A stretch of DNA of 64,000 bases from Streptomyces sp. SDr-06 (GCF_003324565.1 NZ_QOLA01000005.1:124001-188000), one strand, 5' to 3'; positions 16,457 through 25,212 are shown, counted from the first letter of the stretch. Notes: a model not told the origin generated them from the letters alone. Numbers and translations: made by a program.

Positions 16457-17683
16457 TTACGAGCGGTTGCCATCCAGGAGCGCTGCGGCGGTGAACAGTT
16501 CCACCCCGACCTTGATGGCGGCTTCGTCCGCGTCGAAATCACCCCGATGGAGGTCAAGCCGGGCATTCGAGCCCGGCGTACGGACCCCGAGACGGGCCAT
16601 CGCCCCAGGTACATGCTCCAGGTACCACGAAAAGTCCTCGCCACCCAGTGACTGCTCCGTGTCCTCGATCGCATACGGTCCGCGGCGGGCCGTCATGGCG
16701 TCGCGGAGCAGCTCGGTGACGACCGGATCATTGACGACCGGGGGTACTCCGCGGACGTAGTTGATCTCCGATTTGGCTCCGTGCAGGGCGGCCACTTCGT
16801 CGATCGCGGCGTGCACCAGGTCGGGCGCGTCGCGCCACGCCGAGAGGTCGAGGCAGCGCACGGTTCCGGCCAGCTCGGCGTGCATCGGGATCACGTTGCA
16901 GGCGTGGCCCGACTCGATGCGGCCCCAGGTGAGGGCGAGCCCGGCGCGGGCGTCGATGCGGCGGGCGAGCAGCGCGGGCACGTCGGAGGCGACCCGTGCG
17001 ACGGCGGTCACCAGGTCGGTGGTCAGGTGCGGGCGCGCGGTGTGCCCGCCGGGGCCGTCCAGGAAGACCTCCAGGCGGTCGCAGGCGGAGGTGATGGCGC
17101 CGTGGCGCAGCCCGATCCGGCCCGCGTCCACGCGCGGGTCGCAGTGCACCGCGATGATGCGGCCGACCCCGTCCAGGACGCCCGCCACGATGGCGTCGGC
17201 GGCGCCGCCGGGCAGCACCTCCTCGGCGGGCTGGAAGAGCAGCCGCACGGGCGCGGGCAGCAGACCCTCGCGGTCCAGTTCGGCGAGGACCAGGCCCGTG
17301 CCGAGGACGGTGGTGGTGTGCACGTCGTGGCCGCAGGCGTGGGCGCGGTCGGGGACGGTGGAGCGGTAGGGGACGCCCGCCTTGGCGTCGGGGATGGGCA
17401 GCGCGTCGATGTCCGCCCGGATGGCGAGCATCGGGTGGACGCCGTCCCAGGTCCCGATGTCGCACATGAGCCCGGTGCCGGACGGCAGCACGCGCGGTCC
17501 GAGCCCGGCCGCCTCGAGCCGGGCCTTGATCGCCGCGGTGGTCCGGAACTCCTGGTTGCCGAGCTCCGGGTGCATGTGCAAGTCCCGGCGGAAGGCGATG
17601 AGTTCGGCACACAGGGCCTCGCTCAGCTCGCCGGGCAGCGGTGCTTCGCCGGGCAGATCGGCTTCGTACGACTCACGGGACAT
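16457..17683 (-). CDS. M20-family amidohydrolase
   Basis: A 408-residue zinc amidohydrolase of the aminoacylase/hippurate-hydrolase group. Metal-site motifs HACGHDVHTT and FQPAEEVLPGG and the C-terminal GGEDFSWYLE are in order, with a dimerisation domain between them (GPGGHTARPHLTTDLV). The ATG at 17683 is used; a GTG three codons upstream is an alternative. Substrates may be N-acyl amino acids or peptides. It lies upstream of the nucleoside genes on the same strand but shares none of their signals, so a role in that pathway is not claimed. Confidence 0.9.
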   Translation of the reverse strand: MSRESYEADLPGEAPLPGELSEALCAELIAFRRDLHMHPELGNQEFRTTAAIKARLEAAGLGPRVLPSGTGLMCDIGTWDGVHPMLAIRADIDALPIPDAKAGVPYRSTVPDRAHACGHDVHTTTVLGTGLVLAELDREGLLPAPVRLLFQPAEEVLPGGAADAIVAGVLDGVGRIIAVHCDPRVDAGRIGLRHGAITSACDRLEVFLDGPGGHTARPHLTTDLVTAVARVASDVPALLARRIDARAGLALTWGRIESGHACNVIPMHAELAGTVRCLDLSAWRDAPDLVHAAIDEVAALHGAKSEINYVRGVPPVVNDPVVTELLRDAMTARRGPYAIEDTEQSLGGEDFSWYLEHVPGAMARLGVRTPGSNARLDLHRGDFDADEAAIKVGVELFTAAALLDGNRS

Positions 17684-17921
17684 CAACTGGTTCACTCGTT
17701 GAGGGTAGGCCTCTTGAAGGGTCAACTGGCGCGCGATCAACAAAAGTTCAGCCGCATAGGGGAAAGAAACCTGGTCGCCTGGCGCATGCCGATCGCTTGG
17801 GCTGGGTAAACTATTTCGTCCTTGTGCCCGATGCCCTGGAACTGGCGTTCCCCCCACAGGAGGAGGGGGCGTACTCCCCAGGGTAGGAGACGCGGGCGCG
17901 AACCGCAGCGCGAAGATCCCG

Positions 17922-19013
17922 CTAGGCCGCCACAGTGGCCAGGCCGTGGGCCGCGCGGGCCGTCCCGGTCACCCCGTCGAGGAAGCCCTGCGCCCGGGGT
18001 GAGGCCTTGTCCGTGAGCCAGCGCGGGTCGATGTCGCAGACCACCACGGACACGCCGGTGCCCGCGAGCGCCAGCGGCAGCGTGTGGACGACGGTGGAGG
18101 GGAAGCTCAGGATCGTCCGGCCCACCGGCCCCCGGCGGGCTATGAGTTCGAGCGGCAGGTCGGGGCGTACGACCTCCAGACCGGTGCGCGCGTGCAGGGT
18201 GTGCAGCTTCTCGGCGGACTCCCTGCGGTGCGCGAAGTACCGGGTCACGCCGTGGGCCCGGGCCAGCATGCCGACCGCGGTGAGATAGCTCTCCGGGTCG
18301 ACGACGCCGGTCTCCACCAGGGAGGTGCCCACCAGGTCGGCGCCCTTGGTCAGGCGCGGCGGCCCGAAGTTCGCCCGGGTCCAGCCGAAGGTGTTGGGGG
18401 TGACGGTGACGCCCTCGGGCGCCTCGACCGGCATCGCGCTGAACACCTCGACGTCGCGGCGCCGGGCGGGGGTGAGCCGGCGGCGGGCCGCCGCGGAGAC
18501 CGGAGCGAACAGCAGGTCGCGCGCGCCGGCCCGGCTGCCCCGCCGGTGCCAGCGCACCAGGCGCTCGCCGCGGGCGAGTTGGGAGACGAACTCCATGGTG
18601 GCCGTCCCGTCGTCGACGACCACCAGGTCACGGGCGCGGGCGACGGTGAGCAGCAGCTGTACGTAGCGCGAGAACGGGTCGCCCATGACGATCCGGTCGG
18701 CCCGCCGCAGCGTCGGGGTGAGCCCGCCTATCGTGTGCAGCGGGGCGGTGAGCCCGCCCCGGGCCTCCTCCCAGCGCACCCGGGTGCCCGCGTCGCGGGC
18801 GAGTTCGGCCATCCGGCGCAGCTGGCCGCGCGACATGGGGTCGGTCGGCGAGAGCACCACGACGGTCAGCTCCGACAGGTCCGGCGCCCCGGGACGCTGC
18901 TGCGCGGGTACGCCGTCGAGCAGCGGGCCCGGCGAATGGGCCCACTCCAGGACGTTGAGCAGCTGGACCGGGCTCTCCACGAAGGCGACGGTGGCGGAGG
19001 TGTCCCGAGGCAC
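17922..19013 (-). CDS. Polysialyltransferase-like glycosyltransferase
   Basis: A 363-residue protein with a layout like bacterial polysialyltransferases: an acidic DDG motif (VVVDDGTATMEF, about residue 130), a basic motif (YFAHRRES, where the family has HP), and a Ser/Thr motif (SFPSTVVHTLPLAL) near the C-terminus. It has no signal peptide or membrane segment, so it would act at the cytoplasmic face. It is the last gene of the minus-strand nonulosonic acid operon, 15 bases after the NeuB-like gene. I infer transfer of a Kdn/sialic-acid-like sugar from its CMP form to a surface polymer. Confidence 0.6.
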   Translation of the reverse strand: MPRDTSATVAFVESPVQLLNVLEWAHSPGPLLDGVPAQQRPGAPDLSELTVVVLSPTDPMSRGQLRRMAELARDAGTRVRWEEARGGLTAPLHTIGGLTPTLRRADRIVMGDPFSRYVQLLLTVARARDLVVVDDGTATMEFVSQLARGERLVRWHRRGSRAGARDLLFAPVSAAARRRLTPARRRDVEVFSAMPVEAPEGVTVTPNTFGWTRANFGPPRLTKGADLVGTSLVETGVVDPESYLTAVGMLARAHGVTRYFAHRRESAEKLHTLHARTGLEVVRPDLPLELIARRGPVGRTILSFPSTVVHTLPLALAGTGVSVVVCDIDPRWLTDKASPRAQGFLDGVTGTARAAHGLATVAA

Positions 19014-19028
19014 GGCGGGCCCGCCCCC

Positions 19029-19958
19029 TCAGACCGCGGCCGGAGCGCGGTCCCCGGCGGCCTCCGCCTGGGCGACGACCCCGGCGACGCGGCGCAGCTT
19101 CTTCATGGGGGCGCGCTCGGAGTCGTACACCTTCTTGACGCCGTCGCCGAGCGCGGCCTCGATGGTGCGGATGTCGCGGACCAGGCGGGTGAGACCGCCG
19201 GGCTCGACGGAGGCCGCCTGGTCGGAGCCCCACATGGCGCGGTCGAGGGTGATGTGGCGCTCGACGAAGGCGGCGCCGAGGGCGACGGCGGCGAGGGTGG
19301 TCTGCAGGCCCGTCTCGTGGCCGCTGTAGCCGATCGGGACGTTGGGGTACTCGGCCATCAGGCTGTTGATCACGCGCAGGTTGAGCTCCTCGGCCTTGGC
19401 CGGGTAGGTCGAAGTGGCGTGGCAGAGAAGGATGTTGTCGCTGCCGAGCACCTCCACGGCGTGCCGGATCTGCTTCGGCGTGGACATGCCGGTGGAGAGG
19501 ATGACGGTGCGCCCGGTGGCGCGCAGGGCGCGCAGGAGCTCGTCGTCGGTGAGCGAGGCGGAGGCCACCTTGTGGGCCGGCACGTCGAACTTCTCCAGGA
19601 AGGCGACGGCCTCGGTGTCCCACGGCGAGGCGAACCAGTCGATGCCGCGGGTGCGGCAGTGCTCGTCGATGGCGCGGTACTCGACCTCGCCGAACTCCAC
19701 CCGGTGGCGGTAGTCGATGTAGGTCATCCGGCCCCACGGGGTGTCCCGCTCGATGTCCCACTGGTCGCGCGGGGTGCAGATCTCCGGGGTGCGCTTCTGG
19801 AACTTGACCGCGTCGCAGCCGGCGTCGGCGGCGGCGTCGATCAGGGCGAGCGCCTTGTCGAGGTCGCCGTTGTGGTTGATGCCGATCTCGCCGGTCACGT
19901 AGACGGGGTGACCCGGTCCTGCGGTACGGCTGCCGAGGGTGCGCAGACGGTTGCTCAT
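19029..19958 (-). CDS. N-acetylneuraminate/Kdn synthase family protein (NeuB-like), no SAF domain
   Basis: A 309-residue TIM-barrel enzyme of the NeuB family, which condenses phosphoenolpyruvate with a hexose or hexosamine to give a nonulosonic acid. Seen are GEIGINHNGD, DAVKFQKR, FASPWD, KVASASLTDD, LSTGMS and GYSGHE, all family landmarks. Typical NeuB proteins are about 340-350 residues and end in an antifreeze-like SAF domain; this one stops soon after the linker (SERAPMKKLRR) and lacks it. The operon context suggests Kdn or Kdn-phosphate as product. Confidence 0.88.
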   Translation of the reverse strand: MSNRLRTLGSRTAGPGHPVYVTGEIGINHNGDLDKALALIDAAADAGCDAVKFQKRTPEICTPRDQWDIERDTPWGRMTYIDYRHRVEFGEVEYRAIDEHCRTRGIDWFASPWDTEAVAFLEKFDVPAHKVASASLTDDELLRALRATGRTVILSTGMSTPKQIRHAVEVLGSDNILLCHATSTYPAKAEELNLRVINSLMAEYPNVPIGYSGHETGLQTTLAAVALGAAFVERHITLDRAMWGSDQAASVEPGGLTRLVRDIRTIEAALGDGVKKVYDSERAPMKKLRRVAGVVAQAEAAGDRAPAAV

Positions 19959-19973
19959 GAGGGCGTTCCTTAG

Positions 19974-21263
19974 CTAAGCGGGGGTGTGGTCGGACTGCGG
20001 GGCCCGGTGGGGCTGGGGAAGGTGCGGGGCCCGCGGGGTGGGGTCGAGCTCGGGTCCGAGGAGCCAGGCGGCGATCTCGCGGACCGCTCCTTCGCCGCCG
20101 GGGGTGCGGGTGACGGCGCGCGCGGCGGCGCGCACCGCGTCGTGGGCGTCCGCGACGGCGACGGGCCAGCCGGCGAGCGCGAAGCAGGGCAGGTCGTTGA
20201 CGTCGTTGCCGGCGTAGAGCACGCGCTGGGGGTCGACTCCCTCGTCCTCGCACCACTGCTTGAGGGCGAGGTCCTTGCGGTCGATGCCGTGCAGCACGGG
20301 GATCTTCAGCTTGCGCGCGCGAGCGGCGACGACCGGGTTCTGCTCGGTGGACAGGATGAGCAGCTTGAGTCCGGCCCGGCGCAGGGCGGCGATGCCGAGG
20401 CCGTCGCCCCGGTGCACGGCGACGAGTTCGCGGCCCTCGGAGTCGATGAGGACCCGGTCGTCGGTCTGGGTGCCGTCGAAGTCGAGGACGACCGCGTCGA
20501 CGTCGTCGCGGGCCGGGGTGGCCGGGCGGTCCAGGAGCGGGGCGAGCGCGCGGGCCCGCGCCAGGTCGTGCGGCTCGTCGATCTCCAGGACCCGGGCGGG
20601 GTCGGTGCGCACCAGCGCGGTGCGGCCGAAGAAGCGGTGCTTGTGCGTGCGGAAGCCCTCGGCGTCCATGGCGTACGCGGCGCCGGTCTCCAGGAAGTCC
20701 TGCGGGCGGTCCTGGCGGCGCGGGCGGACCGACTTGTCGTGGCCCATGCCCTGGCCCTCGCCGAGCTCGCCCTCACGCCACAGGAAGCCGTGGAAGGGGG
20801 CGACGGTCACCGCGCTCTGGGCGCCGTCCTCGACGACCGCGGCCACCACGCCCTCGACGTCCTCGCGGGTCAGGAACGGGCTGGTGCACTGCACGAGCAG
20901 CACCACGTCGGTGGCCGGGTACGCGTCCAGTGCGTGCAGGACGGCGGCCTCGCTGGTGGCGGTGTCGCCCGAGATCCCGGCCGGGCGGTCGACCACCTCG
21001 GCGCCGGCCGAGCGGGCGGCGGCCGCGATCGCCGGGTCGTCGGTGGAGACGACGACGTCGGTGACGTGGCGGGCGGCGCGGCAGGCGAGCACGGCCCGCA
21101 CGACGAGCGGCACCCCGGCGACGGGGGCGAGGTTCTTGCCGGGCACGCCCTTGGAGCCACCCCGGGCCGGGACGACGGCGAGGACCCTGGGAGGCGCGGC
21201 GGGCGCGGCGGGCCGCTGCGCGGGCCGGTTCGCGGTGTCGGGGGCGCCGTTGGTCGGGGGCAT
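19974..21263 (-). CDS. Acylneuraminate cytidylyltransferase fused to HAD phosphatase
   Basis: A protein of about 429 residues with two domains. Residues 25-250 form a CMP-sugar synthetase (VVPARGGSKGVPGKNLAPV, then QCTSPFLTREDVEGVV). Residues 265-405 form a KdsC-type HAD phosphatase (VVLDFDGTQTDDRV, LSTEQNPVV, YAGNDVNDLPCF). In Kdn and sialic-acid pathways such units respectively activate the sugar with CTP and remove the C9 phosphate, so one polypeptide could do both. Its ATG overlaps the upstream gene's stop by one base (TGATG). Confidence 0.88.
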   Translation of the reverse strand: MPPTNGAPDTANRPAQRPAAPAAPPRVLAVVPARGGSKGVPGKNLAPVAGVPLVVRAVLACRAARHVTDVVVSTDDPAIAAAARSAGAEVVDRPAGISGDTATSEAAVLHALDAYPATDVVLLVQCTSPFLTREDVEGVVAAVVEDGAQSAVTVAPFHGFLWREGELGEGQGMGHDKSVRPRRQDRPQDFLETGAAYAMDAEGFRTHKHRFFGRTALVRTDPARVLEIDEPHDLARARALAPLLDRPATPARDDVDAVVLDFDGTQTDDRVLIDSEGRELVAVHRGDGLGIAALRRAGLKLLILSTEQNPVVAARARKLKIPVLHGIDRKDLALKQWCEDEGVDPQRVLYAGNDVNDLPCFALAGWPVAVADAHDAVRAAARAVTRTPGGEGAVREIAAWLLGPELDPTPRAPHLPQPHRAPQSDHTPA

Positions 21264-22609
21264 CAGAGTTCTCCCATCCGGCGGATCACGGGCGCGACCC
21301 GCTGTACGCCGTGGCGGTAGGCGCCGCGGGCCGCGTCGCGCACGGCGTCCCGGACCAGCCGGCGCAGGCCGGTCGGCTCGTGCGCGGGGGCCGCGCCCGG
21401 CAGCGGGGTGCCGTCGGGGGCGAGGTGGTGGCGGGCGAGGATGCCCGGGAGGTAGCCGGGCGCGGTGGCGGCGGTGTAGTAGGGCGCGATGGGCGGCAGG
21501 CTCTCCTCGGACAGCAACTCGCCCATGCGCGCCCGCACCTGGTCGAAGGCGCGGTGGTACGCCTCGCCCGGGGCCACGCCCTGGTCGGCGAGCCAGTCGG
21601 CGTCGGGGGTGGGCCGGTGTCCGGCGTCGAGCCGGTCCCAGGAGGTGAGGCAGCCGGAGCCGAGGAAGTGGTGGTTGCCGAGGGCCTCGCGTACGCCGAG
21701 GTCGGTGAGGACGGCCGTGGGCACCGAGCGGTGCAGGGACTCCAGGGCGGCAGTCGAGGAGACGGTCACCAGGAGGTCGGCGCGGTCCAGGATCTCGCCC
21801 ATGTTCCCGTACGCGAGGGAGAAGTTGGGCGGCAGGTCCAGGCCCTTGGCGAGCTTCTGGAAGGGGTGCTCCTCGATGTGCGTGGTGTGCTCGCCGGGCT
21901 TGGAGCGGAGCTTGAGGACGACCTCGCGGCCGGGGTGGCGCCGGGCGTGGGCGACCAGGCGGCGCAGCAGGTACTGCCGGTCGGCGCGGCTCTCCGGAAC
22001 CGAGGGCTGGGCGGCGAAGACGACCGTGTCGCGGCCGGGCTCCGGCGCGTAGGCGGCGCCGCCGAGGAAGGGCAGCGCGGCCTCGGTGACGGCGGACGCG
22101 TCCGCGCCCACTCCCTCGTAGACCGCGCGGAAACGCGAGGCGTCGTGGCGGGAGTTGGCGAGTACGACGTCGGCGCCGTGCCGCAGGAGCAGGCCGTCGG
22201 CGAGCTTCTCGTAGACGACGCCCACGTAGCCGGTGACGACGACGGGCCGCCGGGTGTGCCCCGGCCACCGGGCGGCGAGCCCGTGCAGCGCGGCCTGGGC
22301 GGCGCCTCCCACGAGCGCGAGCACGATGACGTCGTACGCGGCCGTCGAGCCCAACGGGCCAGCCAGGTCGAGGAATTGGGCCATCGTCACTTCGCGCGGG
22401 GCGCCCGTGGCGGCCCCCACCTCGGCGAGCTGGCGAGGGGTGGGGGTGGCACGGCCGCGCAGCAGGAAGCCGTCGAGTTCGGGTGCGGCGGCTTCGGCCC
22501 CGGGCGCCTGTTCGGCGAGGCGGCGCGCGGTGAGCGCACCCCATTTCCACCGGGTGTCCGAATCCGCGAGAACCGCGATCCGCAGCCTTGAATCGGTACG
22601 TGATGGCAC
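21263..22609 (-). CDS. DUF6716-type putative glycosyltransferase
   Basis: About 448 residues in a glycosyltransferase-B-like pattern: an N-terminal ADSDTRWKWG segment, VVTGYVGVVYEKLADGLLLR in the middle, then a KLRSKPGEH basic stretch and a VTVSSTAALESLHRSVPTAV motif like the Ser/Thr motif of polysialyltransferases. It matches what I know as the DUF6716 family found next to NeuB/NeuA genes in actinobacteria. It is first in the minus-strand operon. The start is uncertain: GTG at 22609 is preferred, TTG at 22648 is possible. Acceptor and donor are unknown. Confidence 0.65.
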   Translation of the reverse strand: MPSRTDSRLRIAVLADSDTRWKWGALTARRLAEQAPGAEAAAPELDGFLLRGRATPTPRQLAEVGAATGAPREVTMAQFLDLAGPLGSTAAYDVIVLALVGGAAQAALHGLAARWPGHTRRPVVVTGYVGVVYEKLADGLLLRHGADVVLANSRHDASRFRAVYEGVGADASAVTEAALPFLGGAAYAPEPGRDTVVFAAQPSVPESRADRQYLLRRLVAHARRHPGREVVLKLRSKPGEHTTHIEEHPFQKLAKGLDLPPNFSLAYGNMGEILDRADLLVTVSSTAALESLHRSVPTAVLTDLGVREALGNHHFLGSGCLTSWDRLDAGHRPTPDADWLADQGVAPGEAYHRAFDQVRARMGELLSEESLPPIAPYYTAATAPGYLPGILARHHLAPDGTPLPGAAPAHEPTGLRRLVRDAVRDAARGAYRHGVQRVAPVIRRMGEL

Positions 22610-22767
22610 GCCGTAGAAACTAGAAAGCCGCGCGGATTCGCGGCCCAACTCGACTGCAACAGCTGGTTAACAGCGCAACTACGAAAGGCGTGCGGGACGG
22701 GCGGACGGGCCGGTTAACAGTCCCGCCATTCTTCGTTCACCCCGCATCCCTGTCCCGGACAGGACGA

Positions 22768-23781
22768 ATGACGGGCGGCCGCCATAGCGTCACCGCCGTG
22801 GTCAAGCTCTCCGTCATCGTGCCGTTCTACAACGTGCGCGCCTACGCACCCGACACCCTGCGAAGTCTGCGCGCCAACGCCCGCGACGACTTCGAGTTCC
22901 TGCTCGTCGACGACTGCTCGTCGGACGGCACGATCGAGCTGCTCGAACGCGCCGAACGCGAACTGCCGGGGGCGGTGCTGCTCAGACACGAACGCAACGG
23001 CGGCCTGGCCACGGCGCGCAACACCGGCCTGGACGCGGCCCGCGGCGAATACCTGACGTACCTGGACGGCGACGACTGGATCGCACCCGGACACTTCGCC
23101 CAACTGCTGTCATGTATCGATGAGTTGGGATGCGACTTCATCCGTACCGACCATGTCCAGGTGACCGGTCAGGAGCGCACGGTGCACCGCGTTCCGCACG
23201 GCCGGCGCGGGGAGGTGATGTCGCCGCGGGACGCCATACTGCCCACCACCCGCTCGACCTCGGTGGACTACGCGTACGCCTGGGCCGGGATGTACCACCG
23301 CAGACTCGCCGAACGCGGTCTGCTGCACTTCACAGACGGCCTGCGCACCGCCGAGGACCGGCCGTGGATCTGGCGGCTGCACCGCGAGGCGGAGTCGTTC
23401 GCGGTGACCGGGCAGCTCGGCGTCTTCTACCGCCGCGGGGTCGCCTCCTCACTGACTCAAATCGGTGATGTGCGACAACTCGATTTCATTCGCGCTTTCG
23501 ATCAAGTAATCGACGACACGGCGAAGGACCCGAATGCGGCCGAACTGCTGCCGAAAGCGGTGCGGACCTATTGCGCGATCATTTCCCACCACATGAGCAC
23601 CATCGAAAGGTTCGAACCGGCCGTGGCGAGAAAACTGCGGACCCTGAGTGCGGCCGCCCTGCGGCGGATGCCGCAGGACCACCTCAAGGACGCGCTGAAC
23701 TCGATGGACTCCCGCCGCGCCGCACGCCTGCGCCGACTGCGCCACCGCCCGGCCGTCTCCTCGGCGGGGGCGGCCGCCTGA
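22768..23781 (+). CDS. Family 2 glycosyltransferase
   Basis: About 337 residues with a GT-A domain: LSVIVPFYNV at the start, LLVDDCSSDGT, NGGLATARNTGLD, and the DXD-type LDGDDW. A GGAC site lies shortly before ATG 22768; GTG at 22798 is an alternative with no ribosome site. The stop overlaps the ATG of the next gene (TGATG), so the two are coupled. It is divergent from the minus-strand nonulosonic acid genes and probably adds another sugar of the same surface polymer. Confidence 0.88.
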   Translation: MTGGRHSVTAVVKLSVIVPFYNVRAYAPDTLRSLRANARDDFEFLLVDDCSSDGTIELLERAERELPGAVLLRHERNGGLATARNTGLDAARGEYLTYLDGDDWIAPGHFAQLLSCIDELGCDFIRTDHVQVTGQERTVHRVPHGRRGEVMSPRDAILPTTRSTSVDYAYAWAGMYHRRLAERGLLHFTDGLRTAEDRPWIWRLHREAESFAVTGQLGVFYRRGVASSLTQIGDVRQLDFIRAFDQVIDDTAKDPNAAELLPKAVRTYCAIISHHMSTIERFEPAVARKLRTLSAAALRRMPQDHLKDALNSMDSRRAARLRRLRHRPAVSSAGAAA

Positions 23782-25106
23782 TGCCCACGACCCAGATCTT
23801 CGCGGCGTCCACGCTGTACGGGGTGGCCACGCTGGCCGCCGCGCTCGACAGCGACTGCTTCCCCGCGGCGGACCGCCGCCTGCTGCTCGTCAGCAACAAC
23901 GCGCCCGTGCCGGAGACCTCGCCCCCGCTCGACACCATGCCGGGCTTCGCGCAGCTGCGCGGCCGCTTCGACGGGGTGCTCTCCTGGAACGACACCATCG
24001 CCCCCTTCCACCCGGGCGGCTGGTCGCCCCGGCCGGACGACGTCCCGCTGTGGGAGCGGCAGTTGCGGGTCCTGTGGGGGCTCGGCGACGACCGGGTCGA
24101 ACTCGCCCTGGAGTCCATCCAGGTGAACCCGGCCCAGGCGCTTGCCCAGCTCTTCCCCGACGCGCCCCTGACCGTGTACGCGGACGGCCTGATGACGTAC
24201 GGCCCCACCCGCAACAAGCTCGACCCGCTGATCGGGTCACGGGTCCGGCGGGTGCTCCACCTCGATCTGGTACCGGGCCTGAGGCCGCTGCTGCTCGGCG
24301 AGTTCGGGGTGCCGAGCGAGACGGTTCCGACGGCCGCCTTCGTCAAGACGGTGAGTGAACTGGCGGCGGCGGAAACCGAGTTGGAGGTCGCGGCCGACGC
24401 GAACGAGCCGGTGGCGCTGCTCCTCGGCCAGTACCTCTCCGCGCTGTCCATCCTCACTCCGGAGCAGGAGGAGCAGCTGCACCTGCGCATGCTGCGGGGA
24501 GCGGCGGCGCGCGGATACCGCCGGATCGTCTTCAAGCCGCACCCCTCGGCGCCACCCGCGTGGTCGCACGCCCTGGTCCGCGAGGCACAGGCGCTGGAAG
24601 TCCGACTGACCGTGCTGGAGCGGCCGCTGCTGGCCGAGGTGCTGTACGAGCGGATCTCCCCGGCGCTCGTGGTGGGCTGCTTCTCCACGGCGCTGCTCAC
24701 GGCGTCGACGTTCTACGACATCCCGGTCGCCCGGGTCGGCACCGAACTCCTCCTGGACCGGCTCGCGCCCTACCAGAACAGCAACCGGGTGCCGGTGACC
24801 ATCGCCGACGCGCTGCTCCCGCCCCTGGAGGGGGACGTCTCGACCCCCTTCGTGGACTTGGCCGGGCTGCTCGGCGCGGTGGGCTACGCGATGCAGCCGG
24901 AGCTGCGCCCGGATCTGCGGGGTGCGGCCGAGCAGTACCTGGCGGGGTCCTTGGACTCGCACACCTGGCGGTACTTCAAGCGCCGCCGCCTCACCGCGCT
25001 CGCTCTGCCGGGTGCGATCCCCTCCCAGCTGGCCTTCATCCCGCGCAACGCGACGGTGCGCCGGGTGGCCCGGCGGGCCCGCGCAGTGGTGCGGCGGGGG
25101 GCGTAG
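23781..25106 (+). CDS. Alpha-2,8-polysialyltransferase family protein
   Basis: A 441-residue protein carrying the three polysialyltransferase signatures: a D-G motif (TVYADGLMTYGP, about residue 134), the basic HP motif (VFKPHPSAPP, about 253), and a Ser/Thr motif (VVGCFSTALLTAS, about 297). The family elongates chains of CMP-activated nonulosonic acids at the cytoplasmic membrane face. It is coupled to the GT2 gene. With the second, more divergent homologue at 17922-19013 the locus holds two such enzymes, perhaps a priming and an extending one. Confidence 0.8.
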   Translation: MPTTQIFAASTLYGVATLAAALDSDCFPAADRRLLLVSNNAPVPETSPPLDTMPGFAQLRGRFDGVLSWNDTIAPFHPGGWSPRPDDVPLWERQLRVLWGLGDDRVELALESIQVNPAQALAQLFPDAPLTVYADGLMTYGPTRNKLDPLIGSRVRRVLHLDLVPGLRPLLLGEFGVPSETVPTAAFVKTVSELAAAETELEVAADANEPVALLLGQYLSALSILTPEQEEQLHLRMLRGAAARGYRRIVFKPHPSAPPAWSHALVREAQALEVRLTVLERPLLAEVLYERISPALVVGCFSTALLTASTFYDIPVARVGTELLLDRLAPYQNSNRVPVTIADALLPPLEGDVSTPFVDLAGLLGAVGYAMQPELRPDLRGAAEQYLAGSLDSHTWRYFKRRRLTALALPGAIPSQLAFIPRNATVRRVARRARAVVRRGA

Positions 25107-25173
25107 GGCGGGATCGCCTCTCCCGCCCACGATCGTGCGGCCCGCCCGCGCTCGTCCGGGGAATCCAACGCCC

Positions 25174-25204
25174 TTGACCTCAAGCGCGGTTGAGCTTCTA
25201 CGGT
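25174..25204 (+). promoter_or_regulatory. MerR/SoxR-type promoter with 19-bp spacer
   Basis: TTGACC (25174-25179) and TACGGT (25199-25204) are separated by 19 bases, with a CTCAA-N6-TTGAG dyad in the spacer (25179-25194). Long-spacer promoters with a central dyad are typical MerR-family targets, and the dyad resembles a SoxR box. The start codon at 25213 implies a very short or absent leader. Confidence 0.55.
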
Positions 25205-25212
25205 CCTGAGTC

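Noticed and set aside
19029..19958. Calling the synthase a true N-acetylneuraminate synthase (neuB)
   Set aside because: No epimerase or other sialic-acid genes and no SAF domain; Kdn-type product is at least as likely, so no symbol was given.
18084..19973. Long open frame on the plus strand across the polysialyltransferase-like and NeuB-like genes
   Set aside because: Antisense shadow of high-GC genes; its product is low-complexity Gly/Ala/Val/Asp sequence with no motif, while the minus strand holds conserved enzymes.
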